Source: CAZSDU01 sp963662525 (lineage in GTDB: Bacteria; Bacteroidota; Bacteroidia; Bacteroidales; FEN-979). From it: 64,000 nt of DNA. The position numbers and the translations under genes are program-made. The stretch covers positions 3,162,001-3,226,000 of the forward strand of contig OY759717.1 in NCBI GenBank assembly GCA_963662525.1, in the 5' to 3' direction. Each line of letters starts with the position of its first letter. The first letter of the stretch is position 1. Below, piece by piece: positions 28,298 to 36,935 of this stretch. The notes beneath the pieces are model-generated. The model saw only the letters and a list, made by a program, of their open reading frames with translations, ran no database searches and had not been told where the DNA came from.

Positions 28298-29713
28298 TTG
28301 AAAAAGCATTTAACCCATCCCATCTTCAATCTTGTTTCTGAAGTCAGCAATGAACTTGGTGTACAGGCTTTTGTAATTGGTGGTTTTGTCCGCGATTTAT
28401 TTCTGGACCGCGACAATAAACAGGATATCGATATCGTCGTGTTAGGCAGCGGAATTGATTTTGCCCATGAGGTTGCCCGTAAAACAGGCGTGGATACGCC
28501 GGTTAAATTTTTTCAGAATTTCGGCACTGCCATGCTTTCATATCATGGTTATAAAATTGAATTTGTTGGTGCCCGCAAGGAATCTTACCGCAGGAACTCC
28601 CGGAAACCCATTGTGGAAAACGGCTCACTTGAGGATGATCAGAATCGTCGCGATTTCACCATCAATGCCTTGGCTATTGATCTGAGCCCGGCAGGTTTCG
28701 GCACCTTGCTTGATCCTTTCCGGGGGCTTGCCGATCTGGAGAAGAAAATCATCCGGACTCCGCTTGAACCCGGGATCACCTTCTCAGATGATCCCCTGAG
28801 AATGATGCGGGCCATACGGTTTGCTTCACAATTGAACTTTTCCATTGAGTCTGGTTGTTATCAGGCGATACGCGATAATGCTGAAAGGATCACGATCGTT
28901 TCCCCGGAACGCATCGTGGATGAACTTAACCTGATCATTCTGTCATCAATTCCTTCCAGAGGTTTTATCATGCTGGATGAAACAGGTCTTCTTCCATTGA
29001 TTTTTCCTGAATTCATGGAACTGAAGGGATCGGAAGTGATCGATGGTAAAGGACATAAGGATAATTTTTACCATACCCTGGCTGTACTTGATAATGTCGC
29101 CGCAAAAAGTGATAACCTCTGGCTCCGCTGGTCGGCAATTCTTCATGATATTGCGAAACCTCAGACCAAAAAATTTATCCCGGGTATTGGCTGGACTTTC
29201 CATACCCATGAATTCAAAGGATATAAAATGGTTCCGACCATTTTTAAAAAATTGAAACTTCCTTTGAATGAGAAGATGAAATTTGTTGCCAAAATGGTAT
29301 TGCTTCATCTTCGCCCTATTGTTCTTTCTGAAGATGTGGTCACCGACTCGGCAGTCAGAAGGCTGCTTTTTGAAGCAGGAGATGATATTGATGACCTGAT
29401 GCTGTTATGTGAAGCAGATATCACCTCAAAGAATCAGAATAAAGTGAAAAGGTTTCTTGAGAATTTTGAAATAGTCCGCCAAAAGCTTAAGGAAATTGAA
29501 GCAAAGGACCGTCTCAGAAACTGGCAACCTCCGGTGACCGGGGAGGTTATCATGAAGGCGTTCAGAATAAATCCGTCAAAGGAAGTCGGACTTATTAAAG
29601 ACGCTATTACCGAAGCCATTCTGGAAGGCGAAATTCCCAATGAGTACGAAGCAGCCTACCAGCGAATGCTTCTGGAAGGGAAAAAATTGGGATTAGAACC
29701 TGCCCTTTCATAA
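28298..29713 (+). CDS. cca: CCA-adding enzyme / poly(A) polymerase family with HD domain
   Basis: A 471-residue tRNA nucleotidyltransferase (class II) that repairs or adds the CCA end of tRNAs. Nucleotidyltransferase head: VIGGFVRDLFLDRDNKQDIDIVV (GGxVRD plus DxD), with RRDFTINALAID. The neck has DPLRMMRAIRFASQL and ERI. A C-terminal HD domain follows (HKDNFYHTLAVLDNV, WSAILHDIAKP). An upstream in-frame ATG at 28214 would add 28 residues of non-conserved sequence and lies before the -7 element, so a TTG start at 28298 (LKKHLTHPIFN) is preferred. The start is the least certain part. Confidence 0.88.
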   Translation: MKKHLTHPIFNLVSEVSNELGVQAFVIGGFVRDLFLDRDNKQDIDIVVLGSGIDFAHEVARKTGVDTPVKFFQNFGTAMLSYHGYKIEFVGARKESYRRNSRKPIVENGSLEDDQNRRDFTINALAIDLSPAGFGTLLDPFRGLADLEKKIIRTPLEPGITFSDDPLRMMRAIRFASQLNFSIESGCYQAIRDNAERITIVSPERIVDELNLIILSSIPSRGFIMLDETGLLPLIFPEFMELKGSEVIDGKGHKDNFYHTLAVLDNVAAKSDNLWLRWSAILHDIAKPQTKKFIPGIGWTFHTHEFKGYKMVPTIFKKLKLPLNEKMKFVAKMVLLHLRPIVLSEDVVTDSAVRRLLFEAGDDIDDLMLLCEADITSKNQNKVKRFLENFEIVRQKLKEIEAKDRLRNWQPPVTGEVIMKAFRINPSKEVGLIKDAITEAILEGEIPNEYEAAYQRMLLEGKKLGLEPALS

Positions 29714-29720
29714 TTTTTTT

Positions 29721-29728
29721 TACTTTTG
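29721..29728 (+). promoter_or_regulatory. Putative -7 element for the pRiA4b-ORF3-like gene
   Basis: TACTTTTG matches the Bacteroidota -7 consensus and lies 24 bases before the ATG at 29753. It supports that start over the TTG at 29726. The -33 element is not evident. Confidence 0.4.
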
Positions 29729-29752
29729 AATTCTTTAATAGCCCACACAAGC

Positions 29753-30526
29753 ATGTTAGTTTACCGTTTTAGAATGACATCGGAAGATCATGAAAGTTTC
29801 ATCAGGGAAATAGAAATTTTGCCGGGTCAGACTTTTCTTGATTTTCATACTATCATCATGGAATCTGCAGAATTGATTCATTGCCAGCGTGCTTCTTTTT
29901 TTCTGACCGATAAAATTTACAAAAAGCATCAGGAGATCACCCTGAAAACAGAAAAGCGGCAAATCAGGCAATATGATGACGATCTTGACCAGATCGTTAA
30001 CGTGTCAGTGACTTTACCTTTGATGAAAGCTTCAAAGCTTAAAAACTATATTGAAGATCCCCATCAGAAGATGATTTATGAATTCCATGGTAAAGAGTTC
30101 TTTTCATTTCACATTGAATTATTTAAAATCGTTCAGTCCGATGGTTCCTTTAGCTTTCCACGGTGCAATAAACGGAATGGTGAACTACCCAGAAAAGCGG
30201 AAGTACCTGCCGTGTCGGTGGAAGAACCGGTGGTGGCGAAAGTTGTAATTCCTAAGATTATTATCCCAAAACCTGAATCACTGGCCAAATTGGATCATAT
30301 CCAGGAAGATGAATCTGAAATTTTAGCGATAGAAAGCCAGTTAAGTGAATTGCAGGAGGAAGAAGAATCTCCCATTTTTGAAGCTCAGGAAGTATACGCG
30401 GAAAACGAGTCCGAAGGCCATTCCTATGAAGAGGAGGAACAGATGGAACATATCGAGGATTATGATGATATGGATAAGCTTGAAAGAAAATATTCAGGCT
30501 TCGATCATGATTCCGATGATTACTGA
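29753..30526 (+). CDS. pRiA4b ORF-3-like protein with acidic tail
   Basis: A 257-residue protein. Residues 1-130 resemble the plasmid pRiA4b ORF-3 / IS1096 TnpR-like domain: VYRFRMTSEDHESFIREIEILPGQTFLDFHTII, then DP...KMIYEFHGKEFFSFHIEL. A linker with KVVIPKIIIPKPE leads to an acidic C-terminus (EEEESPIFEAQE, EEEEQMEHIEDYDDMDK). Such proteins are common in Bacteroidota beside miaA. No function is established, and despite the family name there is no sign of a transposon here. Its last codons overlap the start of miaA by about 11-20 bases. Confidence 0.65.
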   Translation: MLVYRFRMTSEDHESFIREIEILPGQTFLDFHTIIMESAELIHCQRASFFLTDKIYKKHQEITLKTEKRQIRQYDDDLDQIVNVSVTLPLMKASKLKNYIEDPHQKMIYEFHGKEFFSFHIELFKIVQSDGSFSFPRCNKRNGELPRKAEVPAVSVEEPVVAKVVIPKIIIPKPESLAKLDHIQEDESEILAIESQLSELQEEEESPIFEAQEVYAENESEGHSYEEEEQMEHIEDYDDMDKLERKYSGFDHDSDDY

Positions 30527-31424
30527 TTTACCCTTATTGGTCGTTTTATCCGGCCCTACTGCTGTTGGTAAAACATCTGTGGCCATTCAACTGGCAAAGG
30601 CTCTTTCCGCAGAGATCATTTCTGCCGATTCCCGGCAATTTTTCAGGGAAATGACTATCGGAACAGCATGTCCATCTTTGGAACAATTATCTTCCGTTCC
30701 CCACCATTTCATTCAGCAACTTTCCATTCACGATAACTACAACATCGGTTTGTATGAAAAAGAAGTTCTGGCGAAACTTGATGTGATTTTTCAGAAGTCT
30801 AGATATGCTTTAATAGTTGGAGGATCAGGTTTATACATCAGGGCCGTATGCCATGGAACAGATCTGATGCCCGACAATGACCCGACGATCAGAACGGAAC
30901 TTAAATTGCTTTTTGGGAAAGAAGGCATTCAGGCATTACAAAAAAAATTAAAGGTGCTTGATCCTGAATATTATGAAAAAGTTGACCGGGATAATCCGGT
31001 CCGGCTTATCCGGGCACTGGAAGTATGTATATCTTCAGGCTCAGCATATTCTTCACTGCGAAAAAACAAACCTGCTGCAAGAAAATTCAGGATCATCAAA
31101 CTGGGATTAACATTACCCAGGGAGGAACTTTATCGCAGGATCAACTTCAGAACAGAAGAAATGATGGAGGCTGGCCTGCTTGATGAAGCCCGGGGACTTT
31201 ATCCGCTTCGTCATTTAAATGCATTGAATACAGTAGGATATAAAGAATTATTCCAGTATTTTGATGGGGAAATATCCTTGCCTGCTGCGATTGAAATGAT
31301 AAAACAGAATACCCGTCATTATGCCAAGAGACAGATGACCTGGATGAGAAAAGACCCTCAGATTAAATGGTTTTCGCCTGAACAGAAAGCGGACATATTT
31401 AAACTAATTAAGAATGAGGAATGA
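30516..31424 (+). CDS. miaA: tRNA dimethylallyltransferase
   Basis: A 302-residue enzyme that prenylates A37 of tRNAs reading UNN codons. P-loop LSGPTAVGKTS is near the N-terminus, followed by ISADSRQFFREMTIGTACPS, VGGSGLYIRAV and RLIRALEV. The end KQNTRHYAKRQMTWMRKD is a family hallmark. The start could be 30507 or 30516 (two in-frame ATGs); 30516 gives the usual short lead before the P-loop. It overlaps the preceding gene and ends 17 bases inside the convergent kinase gene, where a GAATGAGG repeat lies. Confidence 0.93.
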   Translation: MITDLPLLVVLSGPTAVGKTSVAIQLAKALSAEIISADSRQFFREMTIGTACPSLEQLSSVPHHFIQQLSIHDNYNIGLYEKEVLAKLDVIFQKSRYALIVGGSGLYIRAVCHGTDLMPDNDPTIRTELKLLFGKEGIQALQKKLKVLDPEYYEKVDRDNPVRLIRALEVCISSGSAYSSLRKNKPAARKFRIIKLGLTLPREELYRRINFRTEEMMEAGLLDEARGLYPLRHLNALNTVGYKELFQYFDGEISLPAAIEMIKQNTRHYAKRQMTWMRKDPQIKWFSPEQKADIFKLIKNEE

Positions 31425-32271
31425 GGAATCTGGAATTGTTATGGAAAGAGATCAACCCGTCGATGGGGGATTTGTGGATTATCCCAGCTTTAATTCCTTT
31501 TGATTCTGCTGCTTCAACCAAAATACTCTTGTAATAATAAGCAATAGAACCTACAAAGCCGACTTTAAGCTCCCGGTAATTTTTATAGTGCTTTATCTGG
31601 GCATTAAAGAAGGCAAGAAAGGAATTTCTTACCAACTGGTAAATAAACGGATGCTGCTGCCTGGGGGCAAGAAACTCACTGAATCCGGCCAGAAACCTGT
31701 TGGGAGAAGGGCGGTTATAAAGCGAGTTCAGGATATCCTCCAGGGTTAACTGATATTTTTCTACGAATGCTTTTTCCAGATCTGAAGGCAATTCTTTCTT
31801 TAGATAATTTCCCAAAAATATTTTTCCCAGGTAGGAGCCAGCCCCCTCATCTCCGTATAGATAGCCAAGCGAATCCACTTTTGAATGACAGCTGATTCCA
31901 TCATAATAACAAGCGTTGCATCCGGTGCCCAGAATACCGGCAATTCCCTGCGTTTGCCCGAACAATGATCTAGCGGCTCCGAGAATATCGTGACAGACTT
32001 GGATATCTGCTTTTCTGAAATAGATGGCCAGGGCATCACGAATAATGGAATTATTATTTTCTGTTGAACAGCCTGCTCCATAAAAATGAATTTCCCGGAT
32101 ATGGTCAGGGACAAGGAATGGCAGCAATTCAGCAATCAATATGGATTCGATGCTTTCGGAAGTATGGAAATATGGATTCAGACCAACAGTTTTAATCCTT
32201 TTTTTTTCATTGCCGTCTTCTGTCAACACCCAGGTGGTTTTAGTAGATCCGCTGTCTGCAATCAATTTCAT
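31408..32271 (-). CDS. BadF/BadG-type ATPase, N-acetylglucosamine kinase-like
   Basis: A 287-residue ASKHA-fold kinase. Phosphate-1 motif ADSGSTKTTWVL is at residues 4-15; the GVLGTGCNA-like phosphate-2 motif reads GILGTGCNACYYDG; a later VGSIAYYYKSIL is near the adenosine site. In Bacteroidota such proteins are annotated as N-acetylglucosamine kinases. Sugar specificity cannot be proven from sequence. The C-terminal residues (SRFLIPHS) are encoded by the small GAATGAGG repeat shared with the end of miaA, so the tail is probably not functional. Confidence 0.8.
   Translation of the reverse strand: MKLIADSGSTKTTWVLTEDGNEKKRIKTVGLNPYFHTSESIESILIAELLPFLVPDHIREIHFYGAGCSTENNNSIIRDALAIYFRKADIQVCHDILGAARSLFGQTQGIAGILGTGCNACYYDGISCHSKVDSLGYLYGDEGAGSYLGKIFLGNYLKKELPSDLEKAFVEKYQLTLEDILNSLYNRPSPNRFLAGFSEFLAPRQQHPFIYQLVRNSFLAFFNAQIKHYKNYRELKVGFVGSIAYYYKSILVEAAESKGIKAGIIHKSPIDGLISFHNNSRFLIPHS
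31411..31429. repeat. Short tandem repeat, unit GAATGAG
   Basis: Two to three copies of a 7-bp unit (AGAATGAGGAATGAGGAAT) cover the last codons of the convergent miaA and kinase genes. Confidence 0.6.
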
Positions 32272-32287
32272 AATCCTATTATTATAT

Positions 32288-32315
32288 TAACTCTTCATTC
32301 CTGACTCCTTATTTA
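32288..32315. repeat. Degenerate 7-bp repeat (ACTCTTC / ATTCCTG / ACTCCTT)
   Basis: An imperfect heptameric array between the kinase and DUF3108 genes. Its end covers the DUF3108 stop codon. It resembles the array at 39624. Confidence 0.5.
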
Positions 32316-33115
32316 ATTAATGCCGTCTCTTTGTTTTTCAGTCCCTTTGCTTCTTTCAGGTAAGCTTTTACAGTTCCGACAATGATCTTTGCTTCAATGT
32401 AGATAGGCACCTTGTTGGCATCATCAGTTACCCATACCAGCACATCTTCATCACCCCGGAAAATGGTACCTTCCACCATTTTTGCAGCAAATTTCGTACA
32501 GCGGTATTTCTTTCCATCTATGTTTTCAATGACTTCTTTCCCCAATGGACGGATATAGATGTTGTAGTAACCGTCATCGATAAGCACAGGGATCTGTTTT
32601 TTGAAATCTTTGGTAATATTAGGTAAATCAAGGGTACGGGTATAATAAACGGCTGAAAGCATGTCAAAACTGCAGGGTTTTATTCTGAGTGTATCCGATC
32701 TCTGAGGATTGCCGTTGGTTTTGGTATTGGAATAAACAACCTGAAGAGGTCTGTCGAATTTCATCGTATTCAGCAAGGTATATCCCCCTTCATAGATATA
32801 ACGACGAAATTCAATGGAATGGAAAGTGTCAGGATCTACCCATGAATCATAATAGTCTCTGACTTTAAATAAAAAATCATAGGATTTAAATGTTTTCCCG
32901 GTACTTTTCAGGTGCCAGGTAGGCTTCCCAAGAAATATCTCTTTGGTGGCAGAAAAGGTTACCAGGCCGGCATCAACCCAAACCGGTCCCCAGTTGTATG
33001 AAACAGTATAGGAGATCTCCTCCCCGTCACCAAAGGCATCATTGGCAGTAAAGCATTGTGCATTTAAAGTTAAGGCAGGGATTAAGGCTGTAAATATCAG
33101 AAAATATCGAATCAT
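32309..33115 (-). CDS. DUF3108 secreted/periplasmic protein
   Basis: A 268-residue exported protein: signal peptide MIRYFLIFTALIPALTLNAQ, then a beta-rich DUF3108 domain. Typical segments are GEEISYTVSYNWGPVWVDAGLVTFSA, RDYYDSWVDPDTFHSIEFRRYIYEG and VWVTDDANKVPIYIEAKIIVGTVKAYL. The start is set at 33115, since the longer reading adds 24 residues before the signal peptide. The role of DUF3108 proteins is not known. It lies 16 bases after the APC permease stop and may be co-transcribed with it. Confidence 0.85.
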   Translation of the reverse strand: MIRYFLIFTALIPALTLNAQCFTANDAFGDGEEISYTVSYNWGPVWVDAGLVTFSATKEIFLGKPTWHLKSTGKTFKSYDFLFKVRDYYDSWVDPDTFHSIEFRRYIYEGGYTLLNTMKFDRPLQVVYSNTKTNGNPQRSDTLRIKPCSFDMLSAVYYTRTLDLPNITKDFKKQIPVLIDDGYYNIYIRPLGKEVIENIDGKKYRCTKFAAKMVEGTIFRGDEDVLVWVTDDANKVPIYIEAKIIVGTVKAYLKEAKGLKNKETALIK

Positions 33116-33131
33116 GTATAGTGATTTCAGA

Positions 33132-34580
33132 TCATGCCGTGCAATCCGGCTTGTTTTTATTCCATAGAAAGTATACCGGTATGCCAAGGATAACGATAAG
33201 AAACCCTGGCCAGGTATAAATCGGTTTAAAAATTAACAGGATCATCATGATCAGGGAAGCAAGAACAATATAAACTGCAGGAATGAATGGATACCCAAAG
33301 GCTTTGTAAGGCCTTTCCAGTTCAGGTTTATTTTTTCTCAGAACAAATATCCCGGAAATGGTTAGTACATAGAAGATCAGTACAGCAAAAACAACATAAT
33401 CCAGCAATTGACCATACGTTCCGGAAAGGCATAATAAGCCGGCCCAGATGGCCTGAACAAAGAGCCCGTAAGCCGGAACTCCTTTGGAATTCAAATGCCC
33501 TGCTTTTTTGAAAAACAATCCGTCAACAGCCATGGAATAATAGACTCTGGCACCGGATAAAATCAGCCCATTGTTGCACCCGAAAGTTGAAATAACGATG
33601 AATACAGCCATGATGATGACGGCATAATTTCCGAACAGACCTGAAATGGCAGCAGTTCCGAGTCTGTCGTTCAGCGCGTATTGCATGCCGCGTGCCGTGA
33701 TATCTCCACCCGTGGGTTCTCCCCTGAGCGGAAGTACGGTAAGGTAAACTACGTTGGCCAGTATATAAAGTAAAGTAACAAGAATGGTCCCGAAAGCCAG
33801 GCTCAGTGGAATATTTTTTCTTGGATTGATCACCTCGCCTGCAGTGAAAGTGATATTGTTCCAGGCATCCGAGGAAAACAAGGTCCCTACCATGGCCATA
33901 CCCAAAGCCGCAATCAGTGCGAAACCGGAGATCGGGATGTCTTGTCCGCCCGGACCTTCTTGCATGGGTTGCCAGAATATTTTTTCATTGATGTTGATGG
34001 CGCCGGAATTGGTAGCAAAGCCAAGCCCGACAACAATGAACCCGACGACCAGTAAAACTTTTCCGGTGGTAAAGGCATTCTGAACCCGCTTCCCTTCCTG
34101 GATTCCCCTGGAGTTGATCCAGGTAAGGATGGCAATGGAGGCAATGGCCACGATCTGCACTGGCCCGAATTTGAAAAAGCCTGCTTTGAACCAGATCACA
34201 TCCTCCGAAACCCAGGGCACCAATACCCCGAAAAATTTGGCAAAAGCCATGCCCACAGCGGCAATGGTGCCGGTCTGTATTACCAGGAACATGGTCCAGC
34301 CGAAAAGAAAGCCGATAAGCGGGTTATACGCTTCCTTAAGATATACATATTGTCCGCCGGCTTTCGGGAACATGGCAGCCAGTTCTCCATAGCTTAGCGC
34401 CGCACAGATGGTCAGAAACCCTGCAAGCAGCCAGGCAATCATCAGCCAGCCCGGGGAGCCCAGCTGACGGGAAACATCAGCACTGACAATGAAAATCCCC
34501 GAACCGATCATCGATCCGGCCACAATCGCCGTGGAATCGAATAAATTCAAACTTTTTTTAAAGGTTTGTTCCCTGTTCAT
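33132..34580 (-). CDS. APC-family amino acid permease
   Basis: A 482-residue inner-membrane transporter with about 12 hydrophobic segments. The APC signature is at the N-terminus: STAIVAGSMIGSGIFIVSADVSRQLGSPGW (helix 1, with GSGIF). Next comes SYGELAAMFPKAGGQYVYLKEAYNP. The APC-type AWNNITFTAGEVINPRKNIP loop is in the middle. The closest general type is LAT/serine-threonine-exchanger-like permeases. The substrate cannot be told. A short ATCGCCT repeat lies just upstream. Confidence 0.9.
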   Translation of the reverse strand: MNREQTFKKSLNLFDSTAIVAGSMIGSGIFIVSADVSRQLGSPGWLMIAWLLAGFLTICAALSYGELAAMFPKAGGQYVYLKEAYNPLIGFLFGWTMFLVIQTGTIAAVGMAFAKFFGVLVPWVSEDVIWFKAGFFKFGPVQIVAIASIAILTWINSRGIQEGKRVQNAFTTGKVLLVVGFIVVGLGFATNSGAININEKIFWQPMQEGPGGQDIPISGFALIAALGMAMVGTLFSSDAWNNITFTAGEVINPRKNIPLSLAFGTILVTLLYILANVVYLTVLPLRGEPTGGDITARGMQYALNDRLGTAAISGLFGNYAVIIMAVFIVISTFGCNNGLILSGARVYYSMAVDGLFFKKAGHLNSKGVPAYGLFVQAIWAGLLCLSGTYGQLLDYVVFAVLIFYVLTISGIFVLRKNKPELERPYKAFGYPFIPAVYIVLASLIMMILLIFKPIYTWPGFLIVILGIPVYFLWNKNKPDCTA

Positions 34581-34603
34581 GAAGCTCAGATTACAGATTA
34601 CTG

Positions 34604-34635
34604 ATCGCCCATCGCCTATCGCTATCGCCTATCGC
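34604..34635. repeat. Short tandem repeat, units ATCGCC(C/T)
   Basis: ATCGCCC, ATCGCCT, ATCGCT, ATCGCCT, ATCGC in tandem upstream of the APC permease. It is the one array in this window at a gene's 5' side only. The rest of 34581-34829 shows no gene or RNA I can recognise. Confidence 0.7.
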
Positions 34636-34829
34636 TTTCCGACCCTGCAAGTTAAAAATATTTTTCAAATCAGTTTGGTAAGGTAATTAGGTAAAGTAAA
34701 CGGGTCATCACACTCTTGTTCACTTTGAAGGCAGAAACAGTTTGCATATCCAGAACCAATATCTGTATGGCAATTTACTCCCCACGGGAAATACCGAGGA
34801 GTTGCAGGAATTTAAGGGGCAAAGTGTTC

Positions 34830-34906
34830 TGGTAGCGGGATCGAGATTTGAACTCGAGACCTCCGGGTTATGAATCCGACGCTCTAACCAACTGAGCTAC
34901 CCCGCC
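34830..34906 (-). tRNA. tRNA with CAT anticodon (Met elongator or Ile2)
   Basis: A 77-nt cloverleaf on the minus strand with encoded CCA. Acceptor GGCGGGG pairs with TCCCGCT (G-U at 1-72 and 7-66). D-arm GCTC...GAGC with loop AGTTGGTTA; anticodon loop TTCATAA (CAT); T-arm TCGAG/CTCGA with loop TTCAAAT. Position 31-39 of the anticodon stem is an A-C mismatch. The lack of the GGG/CCC anticodon-stem pairs argues against the initiator. Whether it reads AUG or, after lysidine change, AUA cannot be settled here. Confidence 0.9.
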
Positions 34907-34920
34907 AGGTTTGAAGGGTG

Positions 34921-34928
34921 CAAAGATA
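34921..34928 (-). promoter_or_regulatory. Putative -7 element of the tRNA gene
   Basis: On the minus strand TATCTTTG lies 14 bases before the tRNA 5' end, a full match to TAnnTTTG. No -33 TTTG at the expected spacing. Confidence 0.5.
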
Positions 34929-35078
34929 TAAAAATTCCTATTCAGGAAGAATGCTGAAATACTACTTTTTTTATTCGTATTTTTTTTTATTTCTATGTTC
35001 ATTCACAGTTTTATAAATTTTATTGTATATTTATCGAAAGTTCCAAATACAGAATCAGGTAATTAAAAAAAATACCTC

Positions 35079-36908
35079 ATGAAAACATATACTTTAATAT
35101 GGTTTTTGGTGTTGGGAATAGGTTTTCAGTTAATTCCCCATCGTATCATTCAGGCACAGGGATATGATTCCCTCTATCTGAATAATATCAATGCCTGTGT
35201 GAATGCCTCAGGGATTTTGTTTTTTAACTTTGAACGGGGTGAAGCAGGATTTGAGGTTCCTAAATTCAGCGGGAAGCATACAATCTTTAACTCCACGTTA
35301 TGGATAGGAGGAGTGGATCAGTCCTCCAACCTGCATTTAGCTGCTGCAAGGTATGGACAAGGTCCGGTAATAGGTCCTGCTTTTACAAAATTTGATTTCT
35401 GGACGGGCCCGGTGATGGATTCATCAGCTTATTCCACGGTTCAGGATTCGGTTTGGAATTATATCTGGAATATTAAGAAAACAGAGATTGAATATCATAA
35501 AACACATTGGAATGATGCTGGGTACCAACCCATTCATGATATTCTGACCTGGCCAGGGAACGGGAATGTAAGCCTGGGACAATCCGCTCAGCTGGCACCT
35601 TATTTTGACAGGTCAAATGATGGGATCTATCAACCAATGGATGGGGATTACCCATTGATCAAGGGAGATCAGTCCCTGTTCTTTATTTTTAATGATGACC
35701 GGAATTTTCATGCAGAGACCGAAGGAGCCAGGATGAGAGTGGAAATTCACGGGATGTTATACGCATTTGACATTCCGGGAGATTCAGCTTTCAGAAATAC
35801 AATTTTTTTGAATTATAAAATTTTCAATCGCTCGGAAAATAATTATACGAATTCCTATATTGGTATTTTCACTGATCTGGATATCGGATACGCGAATGAT
35901 GATTATATAGGATGCGACGTTGAAAGAAGTATGTTCTATGGATACAATGGCACAGCAGTGGATGGTTCAGGACAACCGGGAGCTTATGGAGAAAATCCTC
36001 CTGTACAATCCGTCTCATTCATTGGCGGTCCGTTAAAGGATGCTGATGGCATTGACAATCCCAGATATGACGGGTATGGTAATCAATTATGTAATGAGAG
36101 TGTGAACGGGATTAATTTCGGAGATAGCATCATCGATAATGAACGCCTTGGTATGTCAAAATTCGTTTATTGCAACAATTCAAATGCAGGAGTTCCGAAC
36201 TATATGACTGATCCGTTGTATGCTCCGGATTATTATAAATTTTTGCAGGGAATTTGGAAAGATGATACACAAATGATTTATGGAGGTAACGGACATTTAT
36301 CTGCCGGCGGATATGGACCTGCCTGCAGCTTTATGTTCCCCGGAGAGTCGGATACCCTGAACTGGGGGACTGGCTGCGTTCTACCGAACGGGGATATCAA
36401 CTGGACAGAGATCACTGCCGGAAATAATCCTTCTGATCGTCGTGGTGTAGGTTCAACCGGACCCTTCACTTTTCAGGCCGGCACAGCGCAGGAACTCGAC
36501 CTGGCCTTTATCTTCGCACGTGATTACGGAAAGCAAAGCAATGCAGTTTCAATGGATAAGCTCAGAACTTTTTCAGATGAGGTGAGTCAGTCTTTTATTT
36601 CCAATATCCTCCCGAATGGGGGTTCATTCAGTGGTCTCAACAGAAAAACGGGACATCAGCAACTACCCTTGAAATTGTTCCCGAACCCGGCTTCAGATTT
36701 GGTCCATCTGCAGTTCGACCGCATCATGAATGAGCCTGTGAACCTCCGGATCTACAACGAAACCGGCTTACTGTTGCGCACAGAAACGCACAACCCCGGG
36801 GGACAGTCCATCACTTTGAATATAGCCGGGTTACCTTCCGGCTTGTACCTGATCCTCCTGGAAACCAAAGCCCAATCAGTAACGAAAAAAGTGTCGGTGA
36901 TCAGATAA
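35079..36908 (+). CDS. Secreted T9SS type A sorting-domain protein
   Basis: A 609-residue exported protein. Signal peptide MKTYTLIWFLVLGIGFQLIPHRIIQAQ is followed by a long region rich in aromatic residues, Gly, Asp and Asn (FNSTLWIGGVDQSSNLHLAA, DDYIGCDVERSMFYGYN). I recognise it as a common Bacteroidota secreted type without a known function. The last ~80 residues are a type A C-terminal sorting domain: LPLKLFPNPASDLVHLQF, then NLRIYNETGLLL and LPSGLYLILLE...KKVSVIR. It should be exported through the type IX system and anchored at, or released from, the cell surface. Confidence 0.85.
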   Translation: MKTYTLIWFLVLGIGFQLIPHRIIQAQGYDSLYLNNINACVNASGILFFNFERGEAGFEVPKFSGKHTIFNSTLWIGGVDQSSNLHLAAARYGQGPVIGPAFTKFDFWTGPVMDSSAYSTVQDSVWNYIWNIKKTEIEYHKTHWNDAGYQPIHDILTWPGNGNVSLGQSAQLAPYFDRSNDGIYQPMDGDYPLIKGDQSLFFIFNDDRNFHAETEGARMRVEIHGMLYAFDIPGDSAFRNTIFLNYKIFNRSENNYTNSYIGIFTDLDIGYANDDYIGCDVERSMFYGYNGTAVDGSGQPGAYGENPPVQSVSFIGGPLKDADGIDNPRYDGYGNQLCNESVNGINFGDSIIDNERLGMSKFVYCNNSNAGVPNYMTDPLYAPDYYKFLQGIWKDDTQMIYGGNGHLSAGGYGPACSFMFPGESDTLNWGTGCVLPNGDINWTEITAGNNPSDRRGVGSTGPFTFQAGTAQELDLAFIFARDYGKQSNAVSMDKLRTFSDEVSQSFISNILPNGGSFSGLNRKTGHQQLPLKLFPNPASDLVHLQFDRIMNEPVNLRIYNETGLLLRTETHNPGGQSITLNIAGLPSGLYLILLETKAQSVTKKVSVIR

Positions 36909-36935
36909 AGTCAGGTCGACTGAAATCAGGATTTC

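Noticed and set aside
29753..30526. A transposon-related gene, from the IS1096/TnpR naming of the family
   Set aside because: No transposase, inverted repeats or target duplication nearby; such proteins are common stand-alone genes.
34641..34829. A small RNA gene between the APC permease and the tRNA
   Set aside because: Only a weak ACTCC/GGAGT inverted repeat and AT-rich sequence; no promoter-terminator pair or known RNA fold was seen.
34830..34906. Initiator tRNA-fMet
   Set aside because: It lacks the three G-C pairs at the base of the anticodon stem and has a G-U rather than a C-A at 1-72.
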